From Fusarium oxysporum f. sp. lycopersici 4287 (taxonomy: Eukaryota > Ascomycota > Sordariomycetes > Hypocreales > Nectriaceae): a stretch of DNA of 64,000 bases. The stretch spans positions 3,383,993 through 3,447,992 of the forward strand of contig NC_030988.1 in assembly GCF_000149955.1 (NCBI RefSeq), in the 5' to 3' direction. Position numbers and translations under genes: made by a program. Position 1 is the first letter of the stretch. Each line of letters starts with the position of its first letter. Under the pieces are notes generated by a model. It made no database searches. It saw only the letters and a list, made by a program, of their open reading frames with translations, and was not told the origin of the DNA. Of the stretch, positions 32,842 through 42,722 are shown one piece after another.

Positions 32842-33109
32842 TCATTCCAAAAGCTTTGCCCTGACTTGCTCGTCCTTAGCATCGATCTCAGAGTCTGCTG
32901 CTCCATCATTCTCTAGCGGCGGCTTCGACCGCCTCATACCCCTGACTCCGCGGACAGTATAGTCGAACAACTCTCCCAGGGGCAGCCATAGATGGCTATG
33001 AGGTGATGCGGGGGCGCCTCGTAAGAAGCGGCACCTTGTCCAAAGAGTGGCCTCACCGTCTTCTCTCGAACCGGAATCCCGTGACCCAGGGTCCTCGTAG
33101 CCCCGTTCT
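32842..33109 (-). other. Unidentified C-terminal coding fragment cut by a MITE
   Basis: The minus-strand frame reads PHSHLWLPLGELFDYTVRGV, then RSKPPLENDGAADSEIDAKD and ends KLLE at 32842. It has a protein-like composition but no domain I recognise. The upstream end runs into the MITE at 33118, so if this was a gene it has been interrupted there. It could also be chance. Confidence 0.3.
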
Positions 33110-33285
33110 GACGAGGGCAGGCTGGCGATCAATTCAATTCAATTCAATTCAATCACACAACTGGTGGACGAAAGATCAACTAGTGAACCGTGCGAGCGTG
33201 CACGTCCCATGAAACGCACCGTGCCCACCCCTGCTTCAACTCAATCAACGCCTCAGATTGAATTGATCGCCACCCTGGACGAGGG
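33110..33285. mobile_element. 160-bp hAT-like MITE with 8-bp target duplication
   Basis: The element 33118-33277 starts CAGGCTGGCGATCAATTCAAT and its right end inverted reads CAGGGTGGCGATCAATTCAAT, a 21-bp terminal repeat with one mismatch. GACGAGGG flanks it at 33110-33117 and 33278-33285. Inside, AATTC is repeated about four times near the left end. No coding capacity. Confidence 0.85.
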
Positions 33286-33401
33286 TGTTGGGATTTTCCT
33301 CTGAAGTCTGCCGAAAATCCGCCCCCAGCCACCAACCCCTCTATCTCCCGGTTGATCCAGAGACACATAAGACATCAGGAACCCTAGGTACCATTAAGAG
33401 G

Positions 33402-33548
33402 CGATTTGAATCAAATCGCCCACCAAAACGGGGTTACATGATGTAGAAATTTGGTTCATATCGCTTTGGTCGAAGTCGTATAGCTAATTGGCTGAAAATT
33501 ACCCCAGCTCCACATTTGGGGTTAGCTAGCGTCAGCTTGGGGTTAGTA
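33402..33548. repeat. Dispersed 5'-flank block, copy 1 (see 45713)
   Basis: Shares GCGATTTG, TCAAATCG, CACCAAAACGGGGTT, ATCGCTTTGGTCGAAG and GGTTAGCTAGCG in the same order with 45713-45850, where the block stands about 60 bases before an OrsD-like start codon. Here the piggyBac element begins directly after it. Confidence 0.65.
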
Positions 33549-35743
33549 TCTCTTTGAGCGGCATAAGGCTCCGGCAGGTCACTCGCCCCACATTGCTTAC
33601 TAACAACACTAGTACCTGCGGGGTACGTGAAGTTCTCGTCAGACAGCTTCTTCATTCAACACAGCCAAAATCATCAAAATCCTCATACAAATTGACCCTA
33701 ATGCATCTTAATTAAAACGATGAGCTCCCAAGAGATACCTGATTATATAGATGATCACAGCTTTGATACCCTGCCTTTGAGGGCGGCTGATGACCCCACC
33801 GGCGTGCCTATTTTTCCGCCTGAAGAGGGCTGCGGTGATCATTTTCAACCTTTCAATATAGAAGATCGTGATTTTCAGATCAACCCTCTACCCAAGGAAC
33901 CACTTGAATTATTCCAGCTTTTCGTACCTATTTCCCTTGTACAGTCATGGATTAAATACACCAACAGCTGGGTCGCTCACTTACTTAAAAATGCCGTTAT
34001 TGACAACTGGAATACCCCCCTTTCCAAACAGTCCCGCATTCTCAAGTAGGAAGGCATCTCCACCGCAACAGCTTATGTATGGCTTGGGGTCCTTATTTAC
34101 CTAGGAATTCATAGGGAAATATCGATCAAAGACCATTGGAAGTCCCCTAGCCTAGGAGATCAGCGCCCTCTTCACTCAATCATCAAGTTCATGCCGTTAC
34201 GGAAGTTCGAGCTGATCACGAGGTATTTCCGCACTTTTGACTACACCAAGCTCGATGTGAGGGATGAGAGCGACCTTCCAAAGACCTTCCAAGCGGCTGA
34301 AGAGTGGTCTAATCACATACAAAGCGTGTCTATCGAGCTCTATTCTCCAGGGACTAACCTCACTGTAGATGAGTGTATGATCCCTTTTACAGGCAGATCA
34401 AAAGAGACAACAGTCGTCAAGAATAAACCCACGCCCGTGGGGTTCAAAGTCTGGGTTATCGCCCAACAGGGCTTCTTTCTGCAGTGGCTTTGGCACGTGA
34501 AGGCATCACCATACAAGGCTGTTATAGTCGAGCTACCTACACCAACGCCGTACGGCAAGAAGGGAAAGCTACGGACCGAGATTCCTCTCAACAATACACA
34601 AAGCGTCGTGGTTCACCTACTAAAAAGGCTGTCAACGCAGACACATTACCTCTTCACGGATAACCTCTTCTCGTCGCCGCAGCTCTTCCGCCTTCTTCGG
34701 CAGCTTGGCCACGGTGCCACAGGCACGGCACGCCCTAACTGCGGCATCACCACCGAGATGAAGCATATAAAAGAGACCGGAAAAGCTCCTGACGGCATAG
34801 CTTTGCAATATAATGAGGTATATTTGATCCCGACACAAGATAAACAGGTATGGACAGCTTTACCTGTATTTCCCTTACTAATTTGTCCTTTTCCTTTCTC
34901 CCTAGGTCATCCAAATCGCTTGGAAAGATAGCAGCATCGTGCTCTTCCTTTCAACTGTGCTTAGCGGAGCCCCTCACGAGCGCACACCAAAAAAGAGGAA
35001 AAAGCCCGCCAAAAGAGGCACAAAGGCAGAGTCACAGCGCCTGCAGCAGGTCTTCAATGGTGATAGCTTCAAGATAATCCCTATTCCTACTGTTGCCGCT
35101 CAGTATAACGATGAAATGAATCACGTTGACCGGGGCGATCAGATACGGTCTTATACAACATATCAGCACCGATTCCGGCGCGGTCCTTGGCAAGCGTTGC
35201 TTTGGTCTTTCCTCCTTAAAGTCGCACTTGCGAATAGCTTCATTTTACAGAAGAAAACACGGCAGCCTCGTTGGAGGCCCTATAGCACGCTTAAAGCTTG
35301 GAAGGAGTGCATTTATAATGCCATTTTCAACAGATACGCAACTGAAAGTCACATAAGGAAGAGAGGCCGTACAGGAATGGAAGAAGACATCGAGGATACA
35401 GAAGCACGGCAAATTCACCTACAAAGAGATATCAATCATGTCCATCGGGGCATACATTCAAGCTGCCTAGCTTGCAAAGGCTTCCGGCAGGGTCAGGCCC
35501 GACCCTTTAAAAGGAAGAAGGAAAAAGGAGGTTATCTACAGCCGATATCAGGAAATAAACGAAGGGTGCAGACCGTGTATGGCTGCAAAGTATGTGATGT
35601 AGCTATTTGTAACACGGCTGACTGCTGGTACTTCTATCACACGCAAATTTAGGTGTGTGAGAATGTACTTCATGTAGCGCTCATTTTGATAGGTCCTACA
35701 CCCCTGTCGTGACCCCGCCGGAGCTTTATGCCGCCTGAAGAGA
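33549..35743 (+). mobile_element. piggyBac-type element (2195 bp) flanked by TA
   Basis: The left end TCTCTTTGAGCGGCATAAGG and the inverted right end TCTCTTCAGGCGGCATAAAG continue matching for about 33 bases (CTCCGGC, GG, TCAC). TA stands directly outside both ends (33547-33548 and 35744-35745); no TTAA is present at either edge. It contains one transposase gene with a single stop. The two termini differ inside (left GGTCACTCGCCCCAC, right inverted GGGGTCACGACAGGGGT). Confidence 0.8.
33720..35652 (+). pseudogene. piggyBac (PF13843-type) transposase with one amber stop
   Basis: The frame from 33720 is open except for TAG at 34047-34049 (SRILK-stop-EGISTATAYVWLGVLIYLG). An intron at 34848-34905 (GTATGG...CCCTAG) joins QDKQ to VIQIAWKDSS. 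Catalytic aspartates sit in TVDECMIPFTGR, LFTDNLFSSPQLF and NHVDRGDQIRSY, the three-Asp pattern of the family. The C-terminus has a Cys-rich zinc-binding end (CLACKGFR...CKVCDVAICNTADCW). Without the stop the protein would be about 624 residues, the normal length. The transposase cuts and pastes DNA in the nucleus. The single lesion suggests recent inactivation, stop read-through or a base error. Confidence 0.85.
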
Positions 35744-35745
35744 TA

Positions 35746-35899
35746 TGTCGCACTGAGCGTGCTTAAAGGGTTAGAGTGAATATCATGAGCAGCAGCAAAT
35801 GTGTTGATTGATGTCTTAAGTTATCTCTTGCGCGGGGTATTCCATCCCGCACAGTTACTTAAAGCATATAGCTAGATTACTAATGCCTACCCTGCGACA
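35746..35899. repeat. TGTCGCA-ended repeat, copy 1 (154 bp)
   Basis: Starts TGTCGCA and ends TGCGACA. By eye it is highly similar over its length to 52948-53104, including TTAAAGGGTTA, GAGCAGCAGCAAATGTGTTG and ATTACTAATGCCTACCCTGCGACA. It abuts the right TA of the piggyBac element. No coding capacity. Confidence 0.7.
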
Positions 35900-36004
35900 A
35901 GATAACATAGAGGAAAGGGGACTTTAATCAATCGAGAAAGACAACAAGACTACTCATCTCTTCATATTCTATCACCAAGATCAAAGAGGTGATATCGAGC
36001 AGCA

Positions 36005-36115
36005 ATGGAGGATATTGTACAGCTCAATCAGGACTATCAGATACTGATCTGTCGACTATGTCAAGCAGCCGTTCGGCCCGGCGCTGGCATCGAGTCACAC
36101 TTTCGATTTGTCCTA
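36005..36115 (+). pseudogene. OrsD/DUF3505-like zinc-finger gene fragment 1
   Basis: MEDIVQLNQDYQILICRLCQ then AAVRPGAGIESHFR closely matches the start of the fragment at 45914 (MEDCIHLNEEYQMLFCRLCK...SIELHFRQVH). The C-x2-C...H pattern is that of the N-terminal finger of OrsD-type (DUF3505, PF12013) proteins as I remember them. The similarity ends after HFR, at an unrelated AT-rich stretch with the dyad AATCAATTGT-TGT-ACAATTGATT. Confidence 0.55.
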
Positions 36116-36343
36116 GTCCTACAGTCCAAAATCAATTGTTGTACAATTGATTTAATTTACCCCACTTTCCAGGGGGTTGACTTGGATTTCTGATTGGTGC
36201 TTGGTTACACGTTCAGGCAGGACAACACTTTAACAGCAGCGCGTCGAGTTTTGACTCCTGTCCATCAGGGTCTATCACGACGAATGTCAGATCTAGCCAA
36301 CAATTTATGATTTTTTTAGCTCTTAAGAAGTATCCCTCAGACC

Positions 36344-36574
36344 ATGGCACTCAAGCCTATGACGGAGCTCGGCCCTTCCAACCCTATATACCCGTTTATG
36401 CATCTGTCTGAGTATCGGATTCTTGTTTGTCAGAAGTGCCAACATGCTTGCTTGGCTAGAGAAGTTGCCACTCATCTTGCCAAAAGGCATCCTGGAATAG
36501 ACCCAGGGCCCCGACGCAGGCTAGTAGAAGATACCAAAATGGTACCGAATGTGCTACAAAGTCGGGTCGAGCTA
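36344..36574 (+). pseudogene. OrsD/DUF3505-like zinc-finger gene fragment 2, interrupted by transposon
   Basis: From about 36390 the frame gives FMHLSEYRILVCQKCQHACL then AREVATHLAKRHPGIDPGPR and VPNVLQSRVELP. This is the C-x2-C...H-x4-H finger plus the following helix of OrsD-type proteins. The pogo-like element inserts at TA 36573-36574 and no continuation was recognised beyond its right end at 38769. Confidence 0.6.
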
Positions 36575-38768
36575 CCATGCAGTACCCACCTGCCGGTCAT
36601 ACCCACCTACCGTTCAGCGAAAAAAAGAATTCCCCATACAAAATGTCTAACTTCACTTGCACAGTGCTTGGCCAAAATTGAAGTTATTTACATGGAACAG
36701 ATTGTGTCTTACTGAGAGTTTCATGCTGTTTCATATTGGAATGTTCATTTGTATTTTACACAAGCAGTTTGGTCGCATGGCACTAATGTAAAATTTCTCA
36801 AAATGTCTCCTTCATCACCCAGCCTCCCCAAAATTTCATCAAACTTTTATCTATAGCAGCTTCCTTTAATCGCCTTGAAAATGCCTCAATAGTCTTATAC
36901 AGAGAATGATGTCATTGAAGCTATACTGGATGTTACAGATAATCACCTCTTGCAGCACCGGGCCGCCCAGAAGCATGGAATGCCCCAAACCACTCTGTCT
37001 GACCGACTAAGAGGCCTACCGTCAAAGTCCGAGGTCACCCAACCTGCCCAGCTGTTATACAAATCCCAAGAGGCTAGATTAGTTGCATGGATACTTCGAC
37101 AAGAGGCCTTGGGCTATGCTCCTTCCCACAGTCAAGTTCGTGTCACCGTAGCTGCCCTGTTGAGACAGCAGGGCCAGGAAAGGCCTATCGGTGTACACTG
37201 GCTAGTCAGGTTTATTAAACGCCATCCAGAGATCGATAAGAAGGTAGGAAAACGCCAGGAAGCTGCAAGGTTCAATTCTTTTACCCCAGTGGCCGTCAAT
37301 TGGTACTTTAATATCCGGGAGAGCGAATATGGCTGGATCAAGCCTGAGAACACGGTTAATGTTGACGAGGGCGGTATCATGGCTGGATTTGGTGAGTACT
37401 GACCACTTCTGATACAAGACTTACTAATAAATTGCAAATCTAGGTTTAGATTCCTTGGTAATTGGCAGTAGCGATCCCAGAAGGAAGGCCTTCCTCAAAG
37501 GCTCGCAGTCCCGCACTTGGACTAGTTTTATCGAAGCCGTCACTGCAGATGGCCGTCTTCTAAACCCGGGAATTATCTTCAAGGGCAAAGAACTTCTGAA
37601 GCAGTGGTTTATCGATGAGTTTAACAAGATCGTCGACTGGTATTATATCACGTCCGATAACGGCTGGACAGACCACCATATCGTGGTCGAGTGGCTCAAG
37701 GAGGTTTATCTGCCCCAAACGCAACCAGCAGATGAGTCTGATGCAAGGCTTATCATATTAGATGGCCATGCGAGCCATGTATCTGTGGGTGTCTACCTGT
37801 TCTCGATCAGAAATACCGCTGACTGAAAATCCAGGATGAGTGGATGGCCACGTGTTTTTTGAATAACGTGTATTGCTGTTACCTGCCTGCACATTGCTCT
37901 CATGGCCTACAGCCACTGGATAATGGTGTTTTCAACGCATCCAAGGCTGCATATCGAAAAAAACTGCAGAAACTCACCAGCCTGACCGATTCTGCGCCGG
38001 TGGACAAGGTCAACTTCATCAAGGCTTATGCCAAAGCCAGGGAAGTGGGTATGACGAAGAAAAACATCCTTTCAGGCTGGAGAGTAACTGGAAACTGACC
38101 AATTTCACGACGGAAAGCGCTCATACATCCTGAGATTCAGCCGGACAAGAAGGAAATGACGCCCGGTCGGACGGCCACAGAGACGGGCAAGTCGACTCTG
38201 ATCATACGCCAACGACCAGCCGCCACATCAGAGACCTGGGGAAGAACAAGAGCCCGTCAACAAGAAGGCGGTATTCTGTGATATCAAAAGGGTTTGAAGC
38301 CCAAGAGTCCAAGATCGCCTCTTTGAGCACCAGAATAGCCAGCTTGGAGGAGGAAGTTGGCCGGTTGAGCAGAGGCAAGAAGAGGAAGGCGATACCGAAT
38401 CCCAATAAGAAATTTATGACGCTGGCAGAGGCTCTAGCGGCTGTTGACACTATTTCAGAGCCAAAAGAAGCAATTGAAGGGGCGGATGTTGTTGAGGATG
38501 TGATCGAGGTGTGAGGGATGGAAGAGGATGAGAGGTCAAATTCAGGGAAGGAAGAATTAGGTGTCGTACGCACCCGCACAGACCGTGAGGTTAAAAGGCC
38601 TAGAAAATACTAAAACAGATTCAATTTTGATCTGAATTCTAGTGATAAACTTATTTTTACTATTTTTATTACGGTTTTCCCTTGAGGTTAAAAAAGTGCA
38701 TTTTGTATGGGGGATTTTTTTTTCGCTGACCGGCAGGTGGGTATGACCGGCAGGTGGGTACTGCATGG
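36575..38768 (+). mobile_element. pogo-like element with doubled terminal motif (2194 bp)
   Basis: Flanked by TA (36573-36574, 38769-38770). Both ends start CCATGCAGTACCCACCTGCC, then GGTCA and a second copy of the same word (TACCCACCTACCG or TACCCACCTGCCG), TCAGCG, an A run and CCCCATACAAAATG. The terminal inverted repeat is about 70 bp with few differences. The TACCCACCTRCCG unit occurs twice in tandem per end, as expected for a transposase-binding repeat. It contains a transposase pseudogene. Related ends or fragments lie at 15415, 18174 and 63832. Confidence 0.9.
36881..38515 (+). pseudogene. pogo-like DDE transposase with two stops and a frameshift
   Basis: ATG at 36881, but codon 4 is TAG. 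After it the frame gives YTENDVIEAILDVTDN (helix-turn-helix), WILRQEALGYAPSHSQ and GVHWLVRFIKRHPEIDKK (Tc5-type DNA binding). The catalytic Asp residues are in VDEGGIMAGFG, ILDGHASHVS and LQPLDNGVFN. Introns are 37392-37443 and 37785-37834. A TGA at 38096-38098 falls inside ILSGWRVTGN-stop-PISRRKALIHPEIQP. After about 38155 the frame shifts to RHIRDLGKNKSPSTRR and a C-terminal coiled coil (QESKIASLSTRIASLEEEVGRL). It is inactive unless the early stop is bypassed by a downstream start. Confidence 0.85.
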
Positions 38769-38788
38769 TAACCACAGCCAGCTTCCTG

Positions 38789-38962
38789 TCACCTAACTAA
38801 TATTACGGGCGATTCTGGGACGTTCAAGCCAGCATCTTCCAGGTCAACATCATCATCCTCCTCCTCCAAGTCAACACTATTATCATCTTCTCCTGAAGGA
38901 GACTCATCTTTTTCCGCCGTTCCCTCCGCTTCATACACGCCTCTTTCTAACCTTTCTGTCAT
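38789..38962 (-). other. Short acidic reading frame of unknown origin
   Basis: 57 codons from MTERLERGVYEAEGTAEKDE, rich in Asp/Glu (LEEEDDDVDLED), ending PESPVILVR. Composition resembles the acidic tail of a nuclear protein. It may be joined, with losses, to the frame at 39025-39258 on the same strand. No family recognised. Confidence 0.3.
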
Positions 38963-39024
38963 GTTCAACGCCTATATGGTCTTACCCATCTATGCGCGGA
39001 GGAGACCCTGAAAAGATGGTCCCT

Positions 39025-39258
39025 TTACGAGTTATAGGACCAGTCATCGGACTTTTGGGAAAGGCTGACACGACTCTCGGCATACGCAAGTAAGCTCCAG
39101 TGGACATTTTCGAGATATATAACATCATAGAGCATTGAGACCTCACTCAATACTATCCAAAAGATCTTGTAGCTCTCGAAGAAGAGTAACATTGTATATA
39201 GAATATCTAGAACCGTGTAAGGGTTCTGCTCAAAAACTAGACACCAGGACTGCTGCAA
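39025..39258 (-). other. Unidentified reading frame, possibly a gene relic
   Basis: 77 codons with amphipathic, protein-like character (YTVLDILYTMLLFFESYKIF, WSLLAYAESRVSLS), ending WSYNS. Reading on past the stop gives more plausible coding sequence. Not recognised. Confidence 0.25.
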
Positions 39259-39283
39259 TCAATCTTGAGTGTCACAGCTGGAC

Positions 39284-40055
39284 TCAAGCCTCAGGCCATT
39301 TCCAAAACATGTTAGCACCCTCAATATCCGCCAAGGGGTTGCCCTCACCCTGTCTGGCGCTTCCGTACTGCTCGTCAAACCCGCATTTCTTATAGAACTC
39401 CTCTGTGCCAAAGGCACTAACAACCGAAGCGTAAATGCCTTCTGCCTTGGCCTGCTCGAGACCCCACTGCACAAGCTTCCAGCCCACGTTCCTCCTCTGA
39501 AAATCTGGACGCACTGCTAATCCTTCGAGATACCAGGACTCAGCGCGCTTTCCGCTCCATATGTCTTCGAAATGAGGATATGCCCGCTCTATGATATCCT
39601 CCTGCTTGGGATCGCTTGCACGATTAGGCCAGGCCCAAGCATGGATGTTCATGGCAATAGAAGATAAAGGCTTGAGAAGGTTTCCTGGTTCGATGGGTTA
39701 GCTTAGCCAATATAAATAGGCTTGAGGCTAATGAGATGAGACACTTACGAGGATCCAAATACCAGCACTCAAGCTTTTGGCCCCCATCTCCCAGTCTTGC
39801 CCACTGAGCAATGCCGGCAATAACTTCCTGACCCTTCTCGTCTTTGGCTACAGCAACGAGCCATCGCGAGCGATAGTCCCAAAAGTTGACCCGTGCCCGT
39901 CGCAGCCAGTACAGGTGTACATCATCGGGATACTCGCTACGATGGGGGTGTATGAGCTCGCCAAATAGGTTATCCTTCCAAAATGCCTCTGACATGATGT
40001 GGGCAATCTCTGGAAGTTCGGAGTAGCACGCATCGCGCAATACAATCTCAGACAT
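39284..40055 (-). CDS. GNAT-family N-acetyltransferase
   Basis: Exon 1 40055-39749 and exon 2 39684-39284 are joined across intron 39685-39748 (GTAAGT...ACCAG), giving 235 residues. The start MSEIVLRDACYSELPEIAHI is the usual beta1-alpha1 of GNAT proteins. Motif A is WYLEGLAVRPDFQRRNVGWK, the acetyl-CoA pyrophosphate loop. The normal Q/R-x2-G-x-G/A reads RRNVGWK, so the second small residue is not conserved. Motif B follows with SVVSAFGTEEFYKKCGF. The acceptor substrate cannot be told from sequence. Same orientation as the next gene, about 330 bases apart. Confidence 0.8.
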
Positions 40056-40387
40056 GGTTTTTGCACCCAGGACAGGTGATAAAGATAAACGTGGTGTGAT
40101 GTGGAGTGCAAGATCTAGGACCCTTATATCTTCTGTGGCAATGACTTTAGATGGTCTAGACCAGGTAGTGTTTCAGCACGGGTGATTTAATGTGATCCGA
40201 TTAGCCCGCTTCGATCCTTGCTGCAGGTCCTACACGGCCCGAAATGAGGTTGTTGGTTGACGGCTCCACCCAACAAAACTTGGCTACTGTTCATTTGTCT
40301 AAATCGCTATAGAATGTAAAAGCCAACAATCTATGAGCCCATGTTTTTCAAATCCCAAAATCGTTCTATCCAGTTAACTGCCAGCGC

Positions 40388-41745
40388 TCAGCGTCTAATA
40401 TATTGGTTGTCGTCATACGTGACCTTCCATGTCACCTCCTTATTAATGATCATTTCTTGACTGCCAACCCTAGAGTTCCGCCCTTCCGATATATCATCCC
40501 GACTATTGCTGCCAGAGCCGCGTGCTGCCGTTGTTTGACTTGAGACCTGGTCCGGCCTCCAACTGTGCGGTTGGCTACGGGAAGCGCTATCAGATGTCGA
40601 TTTTACTGCAGTTGTCACAGCAGCAGATGGTGTAACCCCAGAGCGATTACTTCTAAGTGACTGAAGTGCGTAGACGTTGCTCGATCCAGACATGCTGAGG
40701 TCAAAGGACACTGGAAATCCCATCCCTATAGAGAATGACTTTAAAAAGTTCTTCGGGTTAGGCACAGTGGCAGAAATGAGCGACCAAGCAACCATGATCT
40801 GTTGGCAGAGTAGGGCCTTTGTGACGGCGAATTGAGGCTCAGTAGAGGCTGGATTTGTTGCAGAATACGCCAGATGAACGGCTGAGAGGGCGATGAGCGG
40901 TATACGAAATGAGAAAGCCATAACAACCTGACACTTGCGGATGTATGAAATGTTGACGGACCAGGATAGTTGCAGTACGAGGAGCCAGGTAAGGATCTCG
41001 GTCAAGATGTCCATCGTCGTTATGACGGCCCAACGTGTATTCTTGTTATGAATTCTTTGGTTAGGCATCTGATGATGAGTCTTCAGGAGGTTCAAAGTGT
41101 TTTCATACCTGGTGCGGGCATTGCTTGACGTTATCCAAAGTCAACAAAGAATCTGCGCGGCAGTTCACAAGCCATGCCAAACAGGAGCCGACACCCCATA
41201 CTACAGCGATTACCATGAGTCCGATGCAGACCGGTCCACTCTTCCCAGGCTTCGAGCCAATGATGCGTCGGATGAGGGCGAGGACAGAGCATTTGGCGAG
41301 ACTAAGAGTTAGAAGGCAGAGAATACCGGCCGTTAGAGTTGACTGGCAGTGGCCGTGTTAGCTGGTGATAGCAGTAGTAGTACCGCATAAGGCTTACTTT
41401 CGAAGATGTCGCCCATTGTTCTGGTGTAGTGATAGAGTTAAACTTGCTGAGGCCGTTACTCAAACCAATAAAGACAGCAATTGACTGAGTTAAATGGAAG
41501 ATCTGAGTGGTTAGTCTATATGTGGAGCGTTATCCAGATCTGATGGGCATCCTCACCATTGCCAAAGCAAAAAAAATATCATCGAAACCGAACTTGTGAT
41601 ACTTGATGTAAGTCCGTGCCAGAGCCACAAGCGTGCTGTAGATCAGCGACAAAATTGTCACGATCCACAGCTGACCGGCGTGGTCGTTGAACGTGACAGG
41701 GGAGAACCGATAGGAACCGTCGTTATCTGATGTCTCTGAATCCAT
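40388..41745 (-). CDS. Fungal rhodopsin-domain (PTH11-like) integral membrane protein A
   Basis: Exons 41745-41557, 41502-41398, 41342-41109 and 41041-40388 join in phase to 393 residues. Seven membrane segments are likely (QLWIVTILSLIYSTLVALA; TAGILCLLTLSLAKCSVLALI; CIGLMVIAVVWGVGSCLAW; ITTMDILTEILTWLLVLQLSW; FSFRIPLIALSAVHLAY and others). The fungal hallmarks are NDHAGQLW near the start, the W-G-S-C/C-x2-Q pair, and a Ser-rich cytoplasmic tail ending QEMIINKEVTWKVTYDD. Proteins of this class are thought to be receptor-like. Exon 2 is exactly 35 codons and corresponds to exon 2 of the gene at 48588. Confidence 0.85.
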
Positions 41746-42722
41746 GGCTAGAGACCATTGAGTCGGACTCGAGAAAGGTAACGAGGGAGATGCACTACAC
41801 TGTTCAAGAGGCAACGGATGACTATTAATCTTTACTTTCATCCTTGCGGCATGAGTACCTAGGCGCAAGCCACCTCAGTGTTGGCAGATGTGAATGTTCA
41901 GGGCTCGGACTCTACAGCCACCAACGCCACAGGAATATATCTCCTAATTTCCAATCAGCCAACACCTTATTCTCGCAAAGGCCTGCAAACTTTAACTTTC
42001 AGTAGCGCAAGAGATTTCTGCCAATGATGCACCTAAATCCAGGGGATAGGGCATGGGTGCACCAACAGAGTAGTCAGAAGTAAAGTGCTTGCTATTGCGT
42101 ACCAGAAGAGGCCGAATGTACTGTCGAAGCCAAGTGTCTCCCCAGTACCGTACCCACATCTGTTGGCTGTTGGCGCTTTGTTCATTGGTTTTGTGGCTGC
42201 TTACGCTTTGTTTGTTGGATCTGCGGCTGCATGGATCCATACGAGGACCCTGGACGAAATGAGGAGACATGAGCCCCCCATTTTGGTTGTTAGCTGAAAC
42301 ATGATGCAGATTAATATGTGAGAAGCAGCTTGTTTAAAGGTATCATTTGTGATACCCTGTTATGTAGAAAATGGCGTATTTTTTTCTTTGATATACATGT
42401 TACCTTGATCTACCAGGAGAGATATTCGACCAGGGTATCAGACCATCATAAAAGCCCGCACTACTGGACTGCCGAAGTCCGGGACGGCACAGGAGGTTCC
42501 CGTCTGGTCTAGGCCCGAGCGGACTGAACCCCTGTAGGATTGAAAGGTGCTGTACATAACAATTGGACTAGGATGGATATGCCGGCAACCAAACAAGCAG
42601 CTGTTGGATCGGATGTACACCTTGAAGCGCGTTCATGCCGCACTCCTGCATTCCTCTTACCGAGCCTTATTTGCCTCCCTCTCTGCTTTTTTTCTTGTCC
42701 TTTACTTTTCTTCCATCTGGCT
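41746..42722. other. Divergent promoter region, no gene recognised
   Basis: Separates the minus-strand rhodopsin-like gene from the plus-strand permease and so probably holds both promoters. A CT-rich leader (TTTTTCTTGTCCTTTACTTTTCTTCC-like, about 42688-42715) precedes the permease start. Confidence 0.5.
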
